Assembly: GCF_000472705.1 (NCBI RefSeq) | Contig: NZ_AXAE01000014.1 | Location: 1 to 64,000 of the forward strand | From: Mesorhizobium erdmanii USDA 3471 | GTDB taxonomy: Bacteria > Pseudomonadota > Alphaproteobacteria > Rhizobiales > Rhizobiaceae | Direction: 5' to 3' | DNA: 64,000 bases | Shown: positions 1-8,271 of the stretch, one piece after another | Layout of the letters: every line of letters begins with the position of its first letter | How positions within the stretch are numbered: position 1 is the stretch's first letter | Translations under genes and position numbers: made by a program | The notes under the pieces: generated by a model | Seen by the model: only the letters and a program-made list of their open reading frames with translations | What the model was told of the DNA's origin: nothing | Database searches by the model: none

Positions 1-1
1 C

Positions 2-376
2 ACTGCCCGCGACAACGCTCTGATGGTCTCCGTGCCCGGGGTCTCCAAGGTCACCGCGCTCTCGCTCCTGGCGCTCCTGCCCGAGCTCGGCCAGCGCTCA
101 CCCAAGTCGATCGCCGCACTCGTCGGCCTTGCCCCGTTCGACAACAAGAGCGGCAAGCTCAGGCGCAGGAGCCAAATCCAGGGTGGCCGATCGCGTGTGC
201 GCCGCGCCCTCTACATGGCAGCTCTCGGCGCCATTCGAGCCTGTGACCGGTTCAAAGCGTTCTACAGCACCATCGCTGCACGATCCGGCTCCAAGAAACT
301 CGCCATCATCGCCGTCGCCAGGAAGCTTCTCGTCGTCCTCAACGCTATCATCCGAGATCAAAAAGCTTTCGCTTGA
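2..376 (+). CDS. IS110-family transposase, C-terminal part (runs off window start)
   Basis: The frame is open to the window edge and ends in a normal stop, so only the C-terminal part of the transposase is visible. It contains the Transposase_20 (IS110/IS116/IS902) signature: a helix-hairpin-helix-like VPGVSKVTALSLLALLPELG, then ALVGLAPF and RRALYMAALGAIR. This domain cooperates with the N-terminal DEDD catalytic domain in DNA strand exchange. IS110 elements lack typical terminal inverted repeats, so I cannot mark the element end; about 200 bases without a gene follow. Whether the element is intact depends on sequence outside the window. Confidence 0.85.
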   Translation, partial: TARDNALMVSVPGVSKVTALSLLALLPELGQRSPKSIAALVGLAPFDNKSGKLRRRSQIQGGRSRVRRALYMAALGAIRACDRFKAFYSTIAARSGSKKLAIIAVARKLLVVLNAIIRDQKAFA

Positions 377-579
377 ACACAGTTGCCATTCCGTGACTTT
401 GCAGCGCTGCTACGGTGCGGAATTCTGCTCGCTGCATTCGTTGGCTAACGTCGCGGCATGGATTCGAGCGTCAAGCCCGGGGATGGCGACCTCGAGGAAC
501 GCGTCCACCAACCTCCCCTCCTGGCCAGTCCCCTCACAAATCGCTTCAAACCGGCCGCCCACTTCGCTACGCTCCACTC

Positions 580-2283
580 ATGTCTCAATCCGCCACAGCA
601 ATCTTCGGCGCTCGTCGCGACCAAGCCTTTCCCACGCTGGGCGAGGCGGACATCGAGCGCATGCGCCGGTTCGGCGAAGCCAGCGCCTACGGGGCCGGCG
701 AGCACATCATCAAGGCCGGCGATGTCGCGCCCGGCCTGATCGTCGTCCTGTCAGGCAAGGTCGATATTACCCAAGACGGGCTCGGCCGGCGCGAGACGAT
801 CGTCAGCCATGGCCCCGGCAGCTTCGTCGGCGAGCTGGCGCAGCTTTCGGCACGGCCCTCGCTGGTCAATGCCGAGGCCGCCGAGCCGGTCGAGGCCTTC
901 GTCATCCCCTCGCGGCGGGTGCGCGACCTGATGGTGCAGGAGGCCAATCTCGGCGAACGCATCATGCGGGCGCTGATCCTGCGCCGTGTCGGGCTGCTCG
1001 AAAGCGCCACCAGCGGGCCGATCGTCATCGGGCCATCCGGCAATGCCGACGTGCTGCGGCTGCAAGGCTTCCTGGCCCGCAGCGGCCAGCCGCACCGCGT
1101 GCTCGATTCCGGCAGCGACCCCTGCGCCAAAACCCTGGTCGAGCGTTTCGATGTCGACCCGCACCATCTGCCGGTCGTACTGTGCCCGAACGGCAGGCTG
1201 CTGCTCAATCCCGGCGAGAAGGACCTCGCCCGCTGCATCGGCCTGCTCAGGCCGATCGATGCCGATACGCTGTATGACGTCGCCATTGTCGGCGCCGGCC
1301 CGGCGGGGCTCGCGGCGGCGGTCTATGCGGCGTCCGAAGGGCTGTCGACCATCGTGCTCGATTGCCGGGCCTTCGGCGGCCAGGCCGGCGCCTCCTCGCG
1401 CATCGAGAACTATCTCGGTTTCCCCACCGGCATCACCGGCATGGCGCTGATGGCGCGCGCCTACAACCAGGCGCAGAAATTCGGCGTCGAAATGGTGATC
1501 CCGGACGAGGCGAAGCTTTTGAGCGCGGCGACCGACAATTCAGGCGCGCGCTATCTGCTCGATGTCGGCGATGGCGAGACGGTGCGCACGCGCAGCGTGG
1601 TGATCGCCAGCGGCGCGCGCTACCGACGCCTCGACGTCGCCAACCTGTCGCGGTTCGAGGGAACCTCGGTGCATTATTGGGCCTCGCCCATCGAAGGGCG
1701 GCTTTGCGCCGGGCAGGAGGTGGCGCTGGTCGGTGCCGGCAATTCGGCGGGGCAGGCGGCGGTCTATCTCGCCAGCCAGGCGCGCAAGGTTGCGCTGCTG
1801 GCGCGGGGCGGCAGCCTCGATGCCTCGATGTCACGCTATCTGGTCGAACGCATCAAGGCGCAGCCGAACATCGAGGTGCTGACCGAGACCGAAATCGAGG
1901 CGCTGGACGGCGAAGAGGGCAATCTCGCCACTGTCCGCTGGCGCAACCGCGTCAGCGGTGAACAAACGACGCGGCCGATCCGCCATCTCTTCCTGTTCAT
2001 CGGCGCCGATCCGAACACCGACTGGCTGGCGCACTGCAACGTGGCGCTGGATGCCAAGGGGTTCGTCCGCACCGGATCGGAGCTGGGCCCGGACCGCGGT
2101 TTCATGGAGACCAGCCGCAGCGGCGTGTTCGCCATCGGCGACGTGCGTTGCGGCTCGGTCAAACGCGTCGCGGCGGCGGTCGGCGAGGGCGCCCAGGTGG
2201 TCGCGGCCTTGCATGCTTATCTGGCGCAAGACGGCGGCCAGACCGCCGCGCTTCAACAGAGAGATAGTTTCAGGAGAGTGTGA
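580..2283 (+). CDS. cNMP-binding domain / thioredoxin reductase-like FAD-dependent oxidoreductase
   Basis: A 567-residue fusion. Residues about 20-135 form a cyclic-nucleotide-binding (CAP effector) domain, with FVGELAQLSARPSL matching the cyclic nucleotide cassette. Residues about 150-225 look like a small thioredoxin/glutaredoxin-fold linker. From about 230 there is a thioredoxin reductase-like core with an FAD GxGxxG (VGAGPAGLAAA), an NADPH site (VGAGNSAGQAA) and a C-terminal GVFAIGDVR. The CxxC that should lie before the NADPH site is replaced by WASPIEG, so it cannot work as a classical thioredoxin reductase. The ATG at 580 starts the first recognisable domain; 55 in-frame upstream codons lack family character. 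Its stop overlaps the start of the zinc-finger gene, suggesting an operon. Confidence 0.9.
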   Translation: MSQSATAIFGARRDQAFPTLGEADIERMRRFGEASAYGAGEHIIKAGDVAPGLIVVLSGKVDITQDGLGRRETIVSHGPGSFVGELAQLSARPSLVNAEAAEPVEAFVIPSRRVRDLMVQEANLGERIMRALILRRVGLLESATSGPIVIGPSGNADVLRLQGFLARSGQPHRVLDSGSDPCAKTLVERFDVDPHHLPVVLCPNGRLLLNPGEKDLARCIGLLRPIDADTLYDVAIVGAGPAGLAAAVYAASEGLSTIVLDCRAFGGQAGASSRIENYLGFPTGITGMALMARAYNQAQKFGVEMVIPDEAKLLSAATDNSGARYLLDVGDGETVRTRSVVIASGARYRRLDVANLSRFEGTSVHYWASPIEGRLCAGQEVALVGAGNSAGQAAVYLASQARKVALLARGGSLDASMSRYLVERIKAQPNIEVLTETEIEALDGEEGNLATVRWRNRVSGEQTTRPIRHLFLFIGADPNTDWLAHCNVALDAKGFVRTGSELGPDRGFMETSRSGVFAIGDVRCGSVKRVAAAVGEGAQVVAALHAYLAQDGGQTAALQQRDSFRRV

Positions 2284-2591
2284 TGGCGGACGAATGCGAG
2301 CATGCGGCTGGGATCAAGGACGTCACGCCGAGCGCGCTCGGCTGCGAGGAGTGTCTGAAGAGCGGCTCGTGGTGGGTGCATCTGCGGCTCTGCCGCACCT
2401 GCGGCCATGTCGGCTGCTGCGACGACTCGCCCAACCGCCACGCCACCAAGCACTTTCATGCCACCAGCCATCCCGTCATCGAGGGCTATGACCCGCCGGA
2501 AGGCTGGGGCTGGTGTTATGTCGACGAGGTCTTTCTCGACCTCGGCGACCGCACGACACCGCAGAACGGTCCGATCCCAAGGTTTGTTTGA
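2283..2591 (+). CDS. UBP-type zinc finger protein
   Basis: A 102-residue protein that is almost entirely a ZnF-UBP domain. Zinc ligands are visible in CEH, CEEC, CRTCGHVGCCD and the HATKHFHATSHP segment. In eukaryotes this fold binds the free C-terminus of ubiquitin; the bacterial role is not established. The ATG at 2283 overlaps the TGA of the upstream oxidoreductase and follows an AGGAGAG ribosome-binding site, so the two are probably translationally coupled. An alternative GTG start lies one codon upstream. I infer that it partners the oxidoreductase, from coupling alone. Confidence 0.88.
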   Translation: MADECEHAAGIKDVTPSALGCEECLKSGSWWVHLRLCRTCGHVGCCDDSPNRHATKHFHATSHPVIEGYDPPEGWGWCYVDEVFLDLGDRTTPQNGPIPRFV

Positions 2592-2619
2592 GACGACGCG
2601 AACTCCAGTCGGAAACACG

Positions 2620-2849
2620 CTTCGTCATCCTCTAGGGTGGAGCAGTCGCGAAGCGACGTCGCGGAGACCCTGGGATCCATGCCGTGACCTGACGGCCCTA
2701 CTCCAACGGTTGAGAATGACCACTGCTCGCGAGAGCGCATCGATCAGCGTAACATATTGATGTGCGGCACGTTTTGACCGGCGTCACGGAATGGATCCCA
2801 GGGTCTCCGCGACGTCGCTTCGCGACTGCTCCGCCCTAGGATGACGAAG
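2620..2849. repeat. long inverted repeat, rhizobial palindromic intergenic element
   Basis: Arms of about 67-69 bases at 2620-2688 and 2783-2849 are near-perfect reverse complements, separated by about 94 bases. Both contain GCAGTCGCGAAGCGACGTCG and GGGTCTCCGCGACGTC or its complement. This fills the gene-free stretch between the zinc-finger gene and the convergent small gene. It looks like a REP/MITE-type chromosomal repeat and could fold into a very stable hairpin. Confidence 0.8.
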
Positions 2850-2886
2850 TTGGGTAGCTTCGGTCAATCGCGAACCGCATCCTCAA

Positions 2887-3060
2887 TCAGTCCCGCTTTG
2901 GCGTGGGCGCGGGGGTCGGATTATCCACGCTGTTCTCGTTCACCTGGAAGGCCTTTCCCTCAACCTTCTTTTTCCTGAGGTTGTCACCGGTCTCAGGCCG
3001 CGGCGGGCGCTTGGGGTCTTCTTCGGTGTTCTCGTTGATGTCGAAAGCTCTGGTCATCAT
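2887..3060 (-). CDS. small hydrophilic protein of unknown function
   Basis: About 57 residues, highly charged and Pro-rich, with two related segments (RAFDINENTEEDP and KAFQVNENSVDNP) that look like an internal duplication. No signal peptide or membrane segment. The tandem ATGATG at 3060/3057 is preceded by a strong GGAGGAG; the longer frame, to a TTG at 3120, has no better site. It is probably cytoplasmic. I recognise no family. Confidence 0.55.
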   Translation of the reverse strand: MMTRAFDINENTEEDPKRPPRPETGDNLRKKKVEGKAFQVNENSVDNPTPAPTPKRD

Positions 3061-3189
3061 CTCCTCCGGGAGGCTGTCCTGGAACACAATCTCCGACGGT
3101 GCGTGGGGTTCCGCCGGCAAGGCGGGACGATCATTGCAGTTGTGACGGCGTCCGGGAAAGCGGGGGGCAAGGCCGGCAACTCAACCATC

Positions 3190-3219
3190 GCCGGCCATCA
3201 TGCCGGCCATCATGCCGGC
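3190..3219. repeat. short tandem repeat, 12-bp unit
   Basis: Two and a half copies of GCCGGCCATCAT, overlapping the stop codon of the DUF2127 gene on the opposite strand. Slippage here would alter only the extreme C-terminus of that protein. Confidence 0.7.
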
Positions 3220-3692
3220 TTGTGCTGTCGCACGATCCTCCATTCATGCCAGATCAACACCATGACGATCGCATCGAAGACGGTCAGGACCAGCAGGCCG
3301 AATGATTGGGTGTAAGAGTAACGATAGACTTGATAGATCATGAACAAGCCCAAAGCCGCGAGCGAGGCAGGGTAAGACCAGAGCTTGCCTCTCAAAAGCC
3401 CAACCACCAAGGCAAGCTTTATCAAGCCGTGGCTAAGCAGGTAGAAGGCATAGAACTCCTTGCTGGCGATCGAAAAATGGCTTGCCATCTGCGACAGATG
3501 GCCAGCTATGAAATCGTTTGGATCTTCTATCAATTCGTCCGCGGTGAGGGCATTGACCCAGGAGGCAATGGTATCGGTGGTGACGACATAGAGCAGAATC
3601 CCGCCGATGCATTCGATCAGGGCATGCGCGCCCTTCAGCCATAGGCTGACTTCGAAGATCTGGTGGATGCGGCGTTCATCGACAAACTTCAA
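3210..3692 (-). CDS. DUF2127 family membrane protein
   Basis: A 160-residue inner membrane protein with about four hydrophobic segments: ALIECIGGILLYVV, AFYLLSHGLIKLALVVGLL, SLAALGLFMIYQVYRY and LLVLTVFDAIVMVLIWHEW. The FEVSLWLKGAHALIE opening and LSHGLIKLALVVGLLR block are typical of DUF2127, whose function is unknown. It is divergent from the PAP2 phosphatase gene, whose ATG lies 31 bases away, so the two probably share a promoter region. Confidence 0.85.
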   Translation of the reverse strand: MKFVDERRIHQIFEVSLWLKGAHALIECIGGILLYVVTTDTIASWVNALTADELIEDPNDFIAGHLSQMASHFSIASKEFYAFYLLSHGLIKLALVVGLLRGKLWSYPASLAALGLFMIYQVYRYSYTQSFGLLVLTVFDAIVMVLIWHEWRIVRQHKPA

Positions 3693-3723
3693 GAATCCAC
3701 CTCACAACCAACAACGGAATCCG

Positions 3724-4272
3724 ATGCCAATGGATGTAGCTTTAACACACTGGATAAATGGCGCGGCCGGTATCAGCGCCTTTCTCGATAAGACGATGAT
3801 AGGAGTCTCACAAATCGGCGTTCCTCTCATGGTTCTGGCCGTGGCCCTGCAATGGTGGGCGAAGGTTGACCGCTACCACGTTCGCCACGCGGTCGTGTCG
3901 GCCGGTCTGGCGTTCTTGCTCGGTCTGGCGGTCAACCAGTTCATTCTTCTATTCGTGCATCGGATACGCCCCTACGATGCCGGCGTGACGCACCTGTTGA
4001 TTGCGCCGAGTGCCGACTGGTCGTTTCCATCCGATCACGCGACAGCGAGCATTGCGATTGTTGCGGCTTTTGCGATGCAAGGCCTCCCGCGCCGGACGAT
4101 TGCGCTCTTCATCATGGCATTCCTGATCTGCGGGTCGAGAATCTTCATCGGTACGCACTACCTGACCGACGTTGTCGGCGGGGCCATCACCGGCATCCTG
4201 GGTGCTATCGTGGTGCGACTGGCTTACCGCGAGAACTCCCGTCTGGACAAGCTGGTGACCAAGATCCTTTAG
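3724..4272 (+). CDS. PAP2 superfamily phosphatase (undecaprenyl-diphosphatase-like)
   Basis: A 182-residue integral membrane protein with the three PAP2 signature blocks: HRIRPYD (K/R-x6-R-P-like), FPSDHATAS (PSGH-like with catalytic His) and SRIFIGTHYLTDVVGG (SR-x5-H-x3-D). These predict dephosphorylation of a lipid pyrophosphate such as undecaprenyl-PP, recycling the carrier for peptidoglycan or polysaccharide synthesis. Length and topology fit YbjG/BcrC-like enzymes. ATG 3724 was chosen because the family's N-terminus starts here; ATG 3730 is possible. Confidence 0.9.
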   Translation: MPMDVALTHWINGAAGISAFLDKTMIGVSQIGVPLMVLAVALQWWAKVDRYHVRHAVVSAGLAFLLGLAVNQFILLFVHRIRPYDAGVTHLLIAPSADWSFPSDHATASIAIVAAFAMQGLPRRTIALFIMAFLICGSRIFIGTHYLTDVVGGAITGILGAIVVRLAYRENSRLDKLVTKIL

Positions 4273-4301
4273 CCAGGCGCTGATCACCGCCGCGCTGCGG
4301 C

Positions 4302-4577
4302 TCACGGGCTTGTCAACGGCAGGGAGGCGGCCTTCCTTTGTTCGGCCATAGCCTCGGGCGGTATCATCTTGACCACGGCTAGAATTCCCAGGGGAATCAG
4401 GATCGCGTCATCGAGGTGACCAAGGGGATGAAATCGGGAAATCAGGTCGATTCAAGATAAGGCGTAGCCCGCGACACACACGGCAAGCGCCTTGGCGTAC
4501 TATGGCGTTCGGGGATCGCCCGCCACGGTAGAGCGCATGCACGTCGCGCTTGATCGCTCGCTCAGTGTTGTAGTCAT
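4302..4577 (-). pseudogene. DUF1232 (YkvA-like) membrane protein, degraded
   Basis: Reading the minus strand gives recognisable DUF1232 pieces in different frames: KRDVHALY, then after a frameshift PRTP-stop-YAKALAV, CVAGYALS-stop-IDLI, and HLDDAILIPLGI followed by MIPPEAMAE. The conserved Trp after PRTP is a TAG stop and the Pro after ALS is a TGA stop. Near the PDFIP motif a +1 and a -1 shift appear to compensate. The gene is clearly inactivated and occupies much of the 650-base interval between the PAP2 gene and the regulator. Confidence 0.7.
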
Positions 4578-4649
4578 TGGATGATTGTAACGCCAAGGGA
4601 TGGCGCCCAAATAGCGCACACCGGCAGGCGTTCGCGGCTGTTGTGCCGT

Positions 4650-4826
4650 CTATCGCACCGACCCGGTTACGGTGCGGTCGACATCGGGAACGGATTTGCG
4701 TCCGTTGCCGGCAAGAGCGGCGATGATCAGCAGGCTGGCCACCACCGGAACGAACAGGACGGCGACGCGGGCCTGTACATGAAGAATGGCGCGCCATTCG
4801 TTGCGCTTGTCAGGTCTGTCGCTCAT
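4650..4826 (-). CDS. small single-pass membrane protein, hypothetical
   Basis: About 58 residues with one clear hydrophobic segment (ARVAVLFVPVVASLLIIAAL), a charged N-terminus and a basic tail. ATG at 4826; a GTG at 4835 is an in-frame alternative. No recognised family. It lies between a pseudogene and a regulator, so its reality rests only on the membrane segment and open frame. Confidence 0.4.
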   Translation of the reverse strand: MSDRPDKRNEWRAILHVQARVAVLFVPVVASLLIIAALAGNGRKSVPDVDRTVTGSVR

Positions 4827-4926
4827 CACACTCACTTTGCCATGGAGCCCCCCGCGAGGTCACATAGAGGTGAACCGTTAAGCAACTCCTTCCGACTTCG
4901 TTAACGGGTAGAGTTCAGGCGCGAAA

Positions 4927-6972
4927 TCAGCTGAGCCCTATCCGCCTTGAGCCTTGCCGGAACAGCGCCTCGGCATCGGGCTCGAAGCGGAAGGTGCCGA
5001 TGAAATCGTCGGCGCGGTAATCAGGCAATGTCTTGCGGATGGCGGCGGCGAAGCCGCGCGCCTCGTCGAGCCGGCCGGCCAGCGCCAGGCAGTGCGCGGC
5101 GATCGCCAGGATGATGGTATGGGCATTGGGCCGCGCCGCCGCCTTCAGCGCCCAGTTGGCCGCCTCCTCGAACTGGCCAAGCCGCACATGCGACATGGCG
5201 CGCGACCCCAGCATGCCGAACAGCAGCGGGTCGAAGGGGCTCAAATGACGCGAATGGTCCGACGAGTCTATCGCCGCGCGCGGGTCGCCCGACTGCGAGT
5301 GGACGAAGGACAGCGCGTAGTGGCCGAGCGCGAAATTCGGGCTGAGATCGACCGCTCGTTCCAATTCGCGGAGCGATCCGTCCTGCTCGCCGCGTAGCCA
5401 CAGCGCCCGGCCCATCGCCCAGTGCGCGGCCGGATTGTGGTCGTCGACCAGCAGGCTGTGGCCGGCGCTCTCATAGGCCAGCGCGCTTTCGCGGTCGCGG
5501 TCGCCCCAGCGCTGGAAGGCATTCTGCCAGTGGGTGAAGGACAGGCCGGCATAGGCGCGGGCAAAGGTCGGGTCGAGCTGCAAGGCCTTGTCGAAAAAAT
5601 GCCGCGCCTGCTCGTTCTCGGCCCGGGTGAAGCGATACATGTGCCAGAGACCGCGATGGTAGGCCTCCCAGGCATTGAGCGAGTTGGGTGCCTTCAGCAT
5701 GGCGCGGTTGCGCTCGACCGTTTCGATCTCCGCCGATATCGATGAGACGATACTGTCGCCGATATCGTCGAGCACGGCAAACAGGTCGTCGGGCCTGCGC
5801 TCGAAGGTCTCGGCCCAGACGATCCTGGCCGTGCGCACCTCGATGAGCTCGACGCTGACGATCAGACGGCCGGTCTGGTTGCGCACCGTGCCCGTGGCGA
5901 CATAGTCGACGCCAAGTTTTCTGCCGGCTTCCTCCGGCGCTGTGGTCGTTTCCGCCAGCGCGAACACCGATCCGCGCGCGATGACGAAGAAGTCCCGAAG
6001 CTTGGCGAGACGGGTGATGATGTCGTGGGTGAAGCCGTCGGCAAGTCCGCCGCGCCCGCCACTTTCCTCGACGAACGGCATTACCGCCAGCGAGGCCTGG
6101 CTTGGCTCGATCGCGCCGGCATCATCCGGCGTGGCGACCAGCTGCGGTCGTGTGGACAGGCTGGCCGGCTGCGCCTTGAGCGGGCTGCCCGACTGTCGGT
6201 CGCGGATTGCCTGCCAGGCGACGCGCAGCGGGGCGAAATCCAGCTCTTCCGACTGAAACAGGCGGGCCGCGGAGGCCAGATGCGCCTCTGCCGCGCCGAT
6301 GGCGCCGCGCTCCGCCAGATTGGACAGCAACGCCAGATGCGCGCGGGTGTCGAAGGGCGCCAGCTCGACCCATTTGTCGAGATGGCCGGACATTTCGGGC
6401 GAGCCCGCCGGATGGTTTGCGGCAAGCCGTTCCAGCACGGCGGCGTGGCAAGCGTGAAAACGCCGGCGCTGGGCGACCAGCCAGCTGTCGAAGAGCGGGC
6501 TGCGCTCCAGCTCCAGTCCGTCGAGCAGATCGCCGGCGAACAGGTTTGCCAGCGCCTGCAACCGCGCAGTGTCGAGCGTGCCGATCCCGAGGCCGGCGGC
6601 GTGGGCGATCTCCAGCGCATCGACAAGGCAGCCGTCGAGATCGAGCGCGACCGCATCGCCTTGTGTGATGACCCGGCGCCGATCCGGCGTGTCGAGCGCG
6701 CCGCGCAGCTTGCTCAGGCACCAGCGCAACTCGCCGCGGGGATCGTTGGGCACATCCCACAGCAGTTCGCACAGGCGACCGCGGCCCACGGCATGCGGCG
6801 CCAGCGCCAGATAAGCGAACAGCGCGCGCAGCTTGCGCGACGCCGGCAGCGCAACGGGCACGCCGTCACGCGCGATTTCCAGCGGTCCGAGCAGGCGCAC
6901 GGACAGGCTGGGGATGCCGCCGTCCTGCCTTGCTTGTGCGGATTCCACGTCCGTTTCCACGCCTGCTCCCAC
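4927..6972 (-). CDS. SARP/BTAD-type transcriptional regulator with TolB-like and TPR domains
   Basis: 681 residues. Residues about 22-110 resemble an OmpR/SARP-type winged helix (LSVRLLGPLEIARDG, LWCLSKLR-like block); about 115-260 is a bacterial transcriptional activator domain; about 290-410 is a TolB-like/adenylate-cyclase-associated module (SLAVMPFVEE, ADGFTHDIITRLAKL, YVATGTVRNQ); the C-terminus holds TPR repeats (ALQLDPTFARAYAGLSFTHW). The architecture fits a cytoplasmic DNA-binding regulator with protein-interaction repeats. It is divergent from the cysteine-synthase-like gene at 7170 and probably controls it. A shorter paralogue of the TolB-TPR part lies at 10222-11736. Confidence 0.85.
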   Translation of the reverse strand: MGAGVETDVESAQARQDGGIPSLSVRLLGPLEIARDGVPVALPASRKLRALFAYLALAPHAVGRGRLCELLWDVPNDPRGELRWCLSKLRGALDTPDRRRVITQGDAVALDLDGCLVDALEIAHAAGLGIGTLDTARLQALANLFAGDLLDGLELERSPLFDSWLVAQRRRFHACHAAVLERLAANHPAGSPEMSGHLDKWVELAPFDTRAHLALLSNLAERGAIGAAEAHLASAARLFQSEELDFAPLRVAWQAIRDRQSGSPLKAQPASLSTRPQLVATPDDAGAIEPSQASLAVMPFVEESGGRGGLADGFTHDIITRLAKLRDFFVIARGSVFALAETTTAPEEAGRKLGVDYVATGTVRNQTGRLIVSVELIEVRTARIVWAETFERRPDDLFAVLDDIGDSIVSSISAEIETVERNRAMLKAPNSLNAWEAYHRGLWHMYRFTRAENEQARHFFDKALQLDPTFARAYAGLSFTHWQNAFQRWGDRDRESALAYESAGHSLLVDDHNPAAHWAMGRALWLRGEQDGSLRELERAVDLSPNFALGHYALSFVHSQSGDPRAAIDSSDHSRHLSPFDPLLFGMLGSRAMSHVRLGQFEEAANWALKAAARPNAHTIILAIAAHCLALAGRLDEARGFAAAIRKTLPDYRADDFIGTFRFEPDAEALFRQGSRRIGLS

Positions 6973-7169
6973 GCTGGCCTGTCGGCCCTTGCTGTATCAC
7001 CAAACACGAAATGGCGCATCCGGCCGCGAATTTCGCGCCGGGCATCGCCATTGCCGCATCGTCGGCATGTCAGTCCTAGCGCGGCAAGGTCTCGAAACCT
7101 CGCCGCCCGATCCGCCGGTTTGTAACCGGCCCTGTGAAGTGAAGACGAACACGATCAAGGAGATCAACG

Positions 7170-8258
7170 ATGTTGAACAAACAAAAAATCCGGACCACGA
7201 ACGGGCGCGGCCGCCTGTTCGACAGCATTCTGGACACGGTCGGCGATACGCCGGTGATCCGCATCAACAATCTCGGGCCGGCCCATGCGACGATCTATGT
7301 CAAGGCCGAGTTCTTCAACCCCGCCGCCTCGGTGAAGGACCGGCTGGCGCTCAACATCATCGAGGAAGGCGAGCGCAGCGGTGCGCTGAAGCCCGGCCAG
7401 ACAGTGATCGAGGCGACCAGCGGCAACACCGGCATCGGCTTGGCCATGGTCTGCGCGCAAAAAGGCTATCCGCTGGTCGTCACCATGGCCGACAGTTTTT
7501 CGGTCGAGCGCCGCAAGCTGATGCGCATGCTGGGCGCCAGGGTGGTGCTGACGCCGCGCGCCGAAAAAGGCTTTGGCATGTACAAGAAGGCGGTTGAGTT
7601 GGCCGAAGCCAATGGCTGGTTCCTCGCCCGCCAGTTCGAGACGTCAGCCAACGCCGCCATCCACGAGGCGACGACGGCACGTGAGATCGTCAATGATTTC
7701 AGGGGGGCGCGGCTCGATTGCTTCGTCACCGGCTATGGCACCGGCGGCACCGTCGTGGGCGTGGCGCGCGTGCTGCGCCGCGAACGGCCGGACACCCGCA
7801 TAGTGCTGTGCGAACCGGCCAATGCGCAACTGGTCGGCAGCGGCAAGGCGCAGCAGCGCGGTGCCCATGGCGCCCCTGCCGCCAGCCACCCGGCCTTCGA
7901 GCCGCACCCGGTCCAGGGCTGGACACCGGACTTCATCCCCAACGTGCTGCAGGAGGCGATCGACGCCAGCCTCTATGACGAGGTGATGCCGATCGCCGGA
8001 CCCGAAGGCATCAAATGGGCCAAGGCCTTGGCGCAGAAGGAAGGCATCTTCACCGGCATTTCCGGCGGAGCCACCTTCGCCGTGGCGCGCCAGGTGGCGG
8101 AGAAGTCGGCGGCCGGATCGGTGATCCTGTGCATGCTGCCCGACACCGGCGAGCGCTACATGTCGACGCCGCTGTTCGACGGCATCGAGGCCGAGATGGA
8201 TGCCGACGAGATGGCGCTGTCGCGCTCGACGCCCGGCTGCCAGTTCCCGACGGCTTGA
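7170..8258 (+). CDS. cysteine synthase-like PLP-dependent enzyme
   Basis: 362 residues of the fold-type II PLP family. SVKDR carries the Schiff-base Lys, TSGNTG is the substrate loop, GYGTGGTVVG binds the PLP phosphate, and GISGGA is the C-terminal loop. These support a beta-replacement enzyme acting on O-acetylserine or a similar substrate. The loop around GSGKAQQRGAHGAPAASHP is longer than in standard CysK, so the nucleophile may not be sulfide. ATG 7170 follows AAGGAG. The gene is 13 bases upstream of a PLP decarboxylase, which suggests a two-step pathway in the cytoplasm. Confidence 0.85.
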   Translation: MLNKQKIRTTNGRGRLFDSILDTVGDTPVIRINNLGPAHATIYVKAEFFNPAASVKDRLALNIIEEGERSGALKPGQTVIEATSGNTGIGLAMVCAQKGYPLVVTMADSFSVERRKLMRMLGARVVLTPRAEKGFGMYKKAVELAEANGWFLARQFETSANAAIHEATTAREIVNDFRGARLDCFVTGYGTGGTVVGVARVLRRERPDTRIVLCEPANAQLVGSGKAQQRGAHGAPAASHPAFEPHPVQGWTPDFIPNVLQEAIDASLYDEVMPIAGPEGIKWAKALAQKEGIFTGISGGATFAVARQVAEKSAAGSVILCMLPDTGERYMSTPLFDGIEAEMDADEMALSRSTPGCQFPTA

Positions 8259-8271
8259 CGGGAGACCGGTG

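Noticed and set aside
3190-3219. CRISPR-like array
   Set aside because: Only a 12-bp tandem repeat with no spacers; no CRISPR array or cas gene was seen anywhere in the window.
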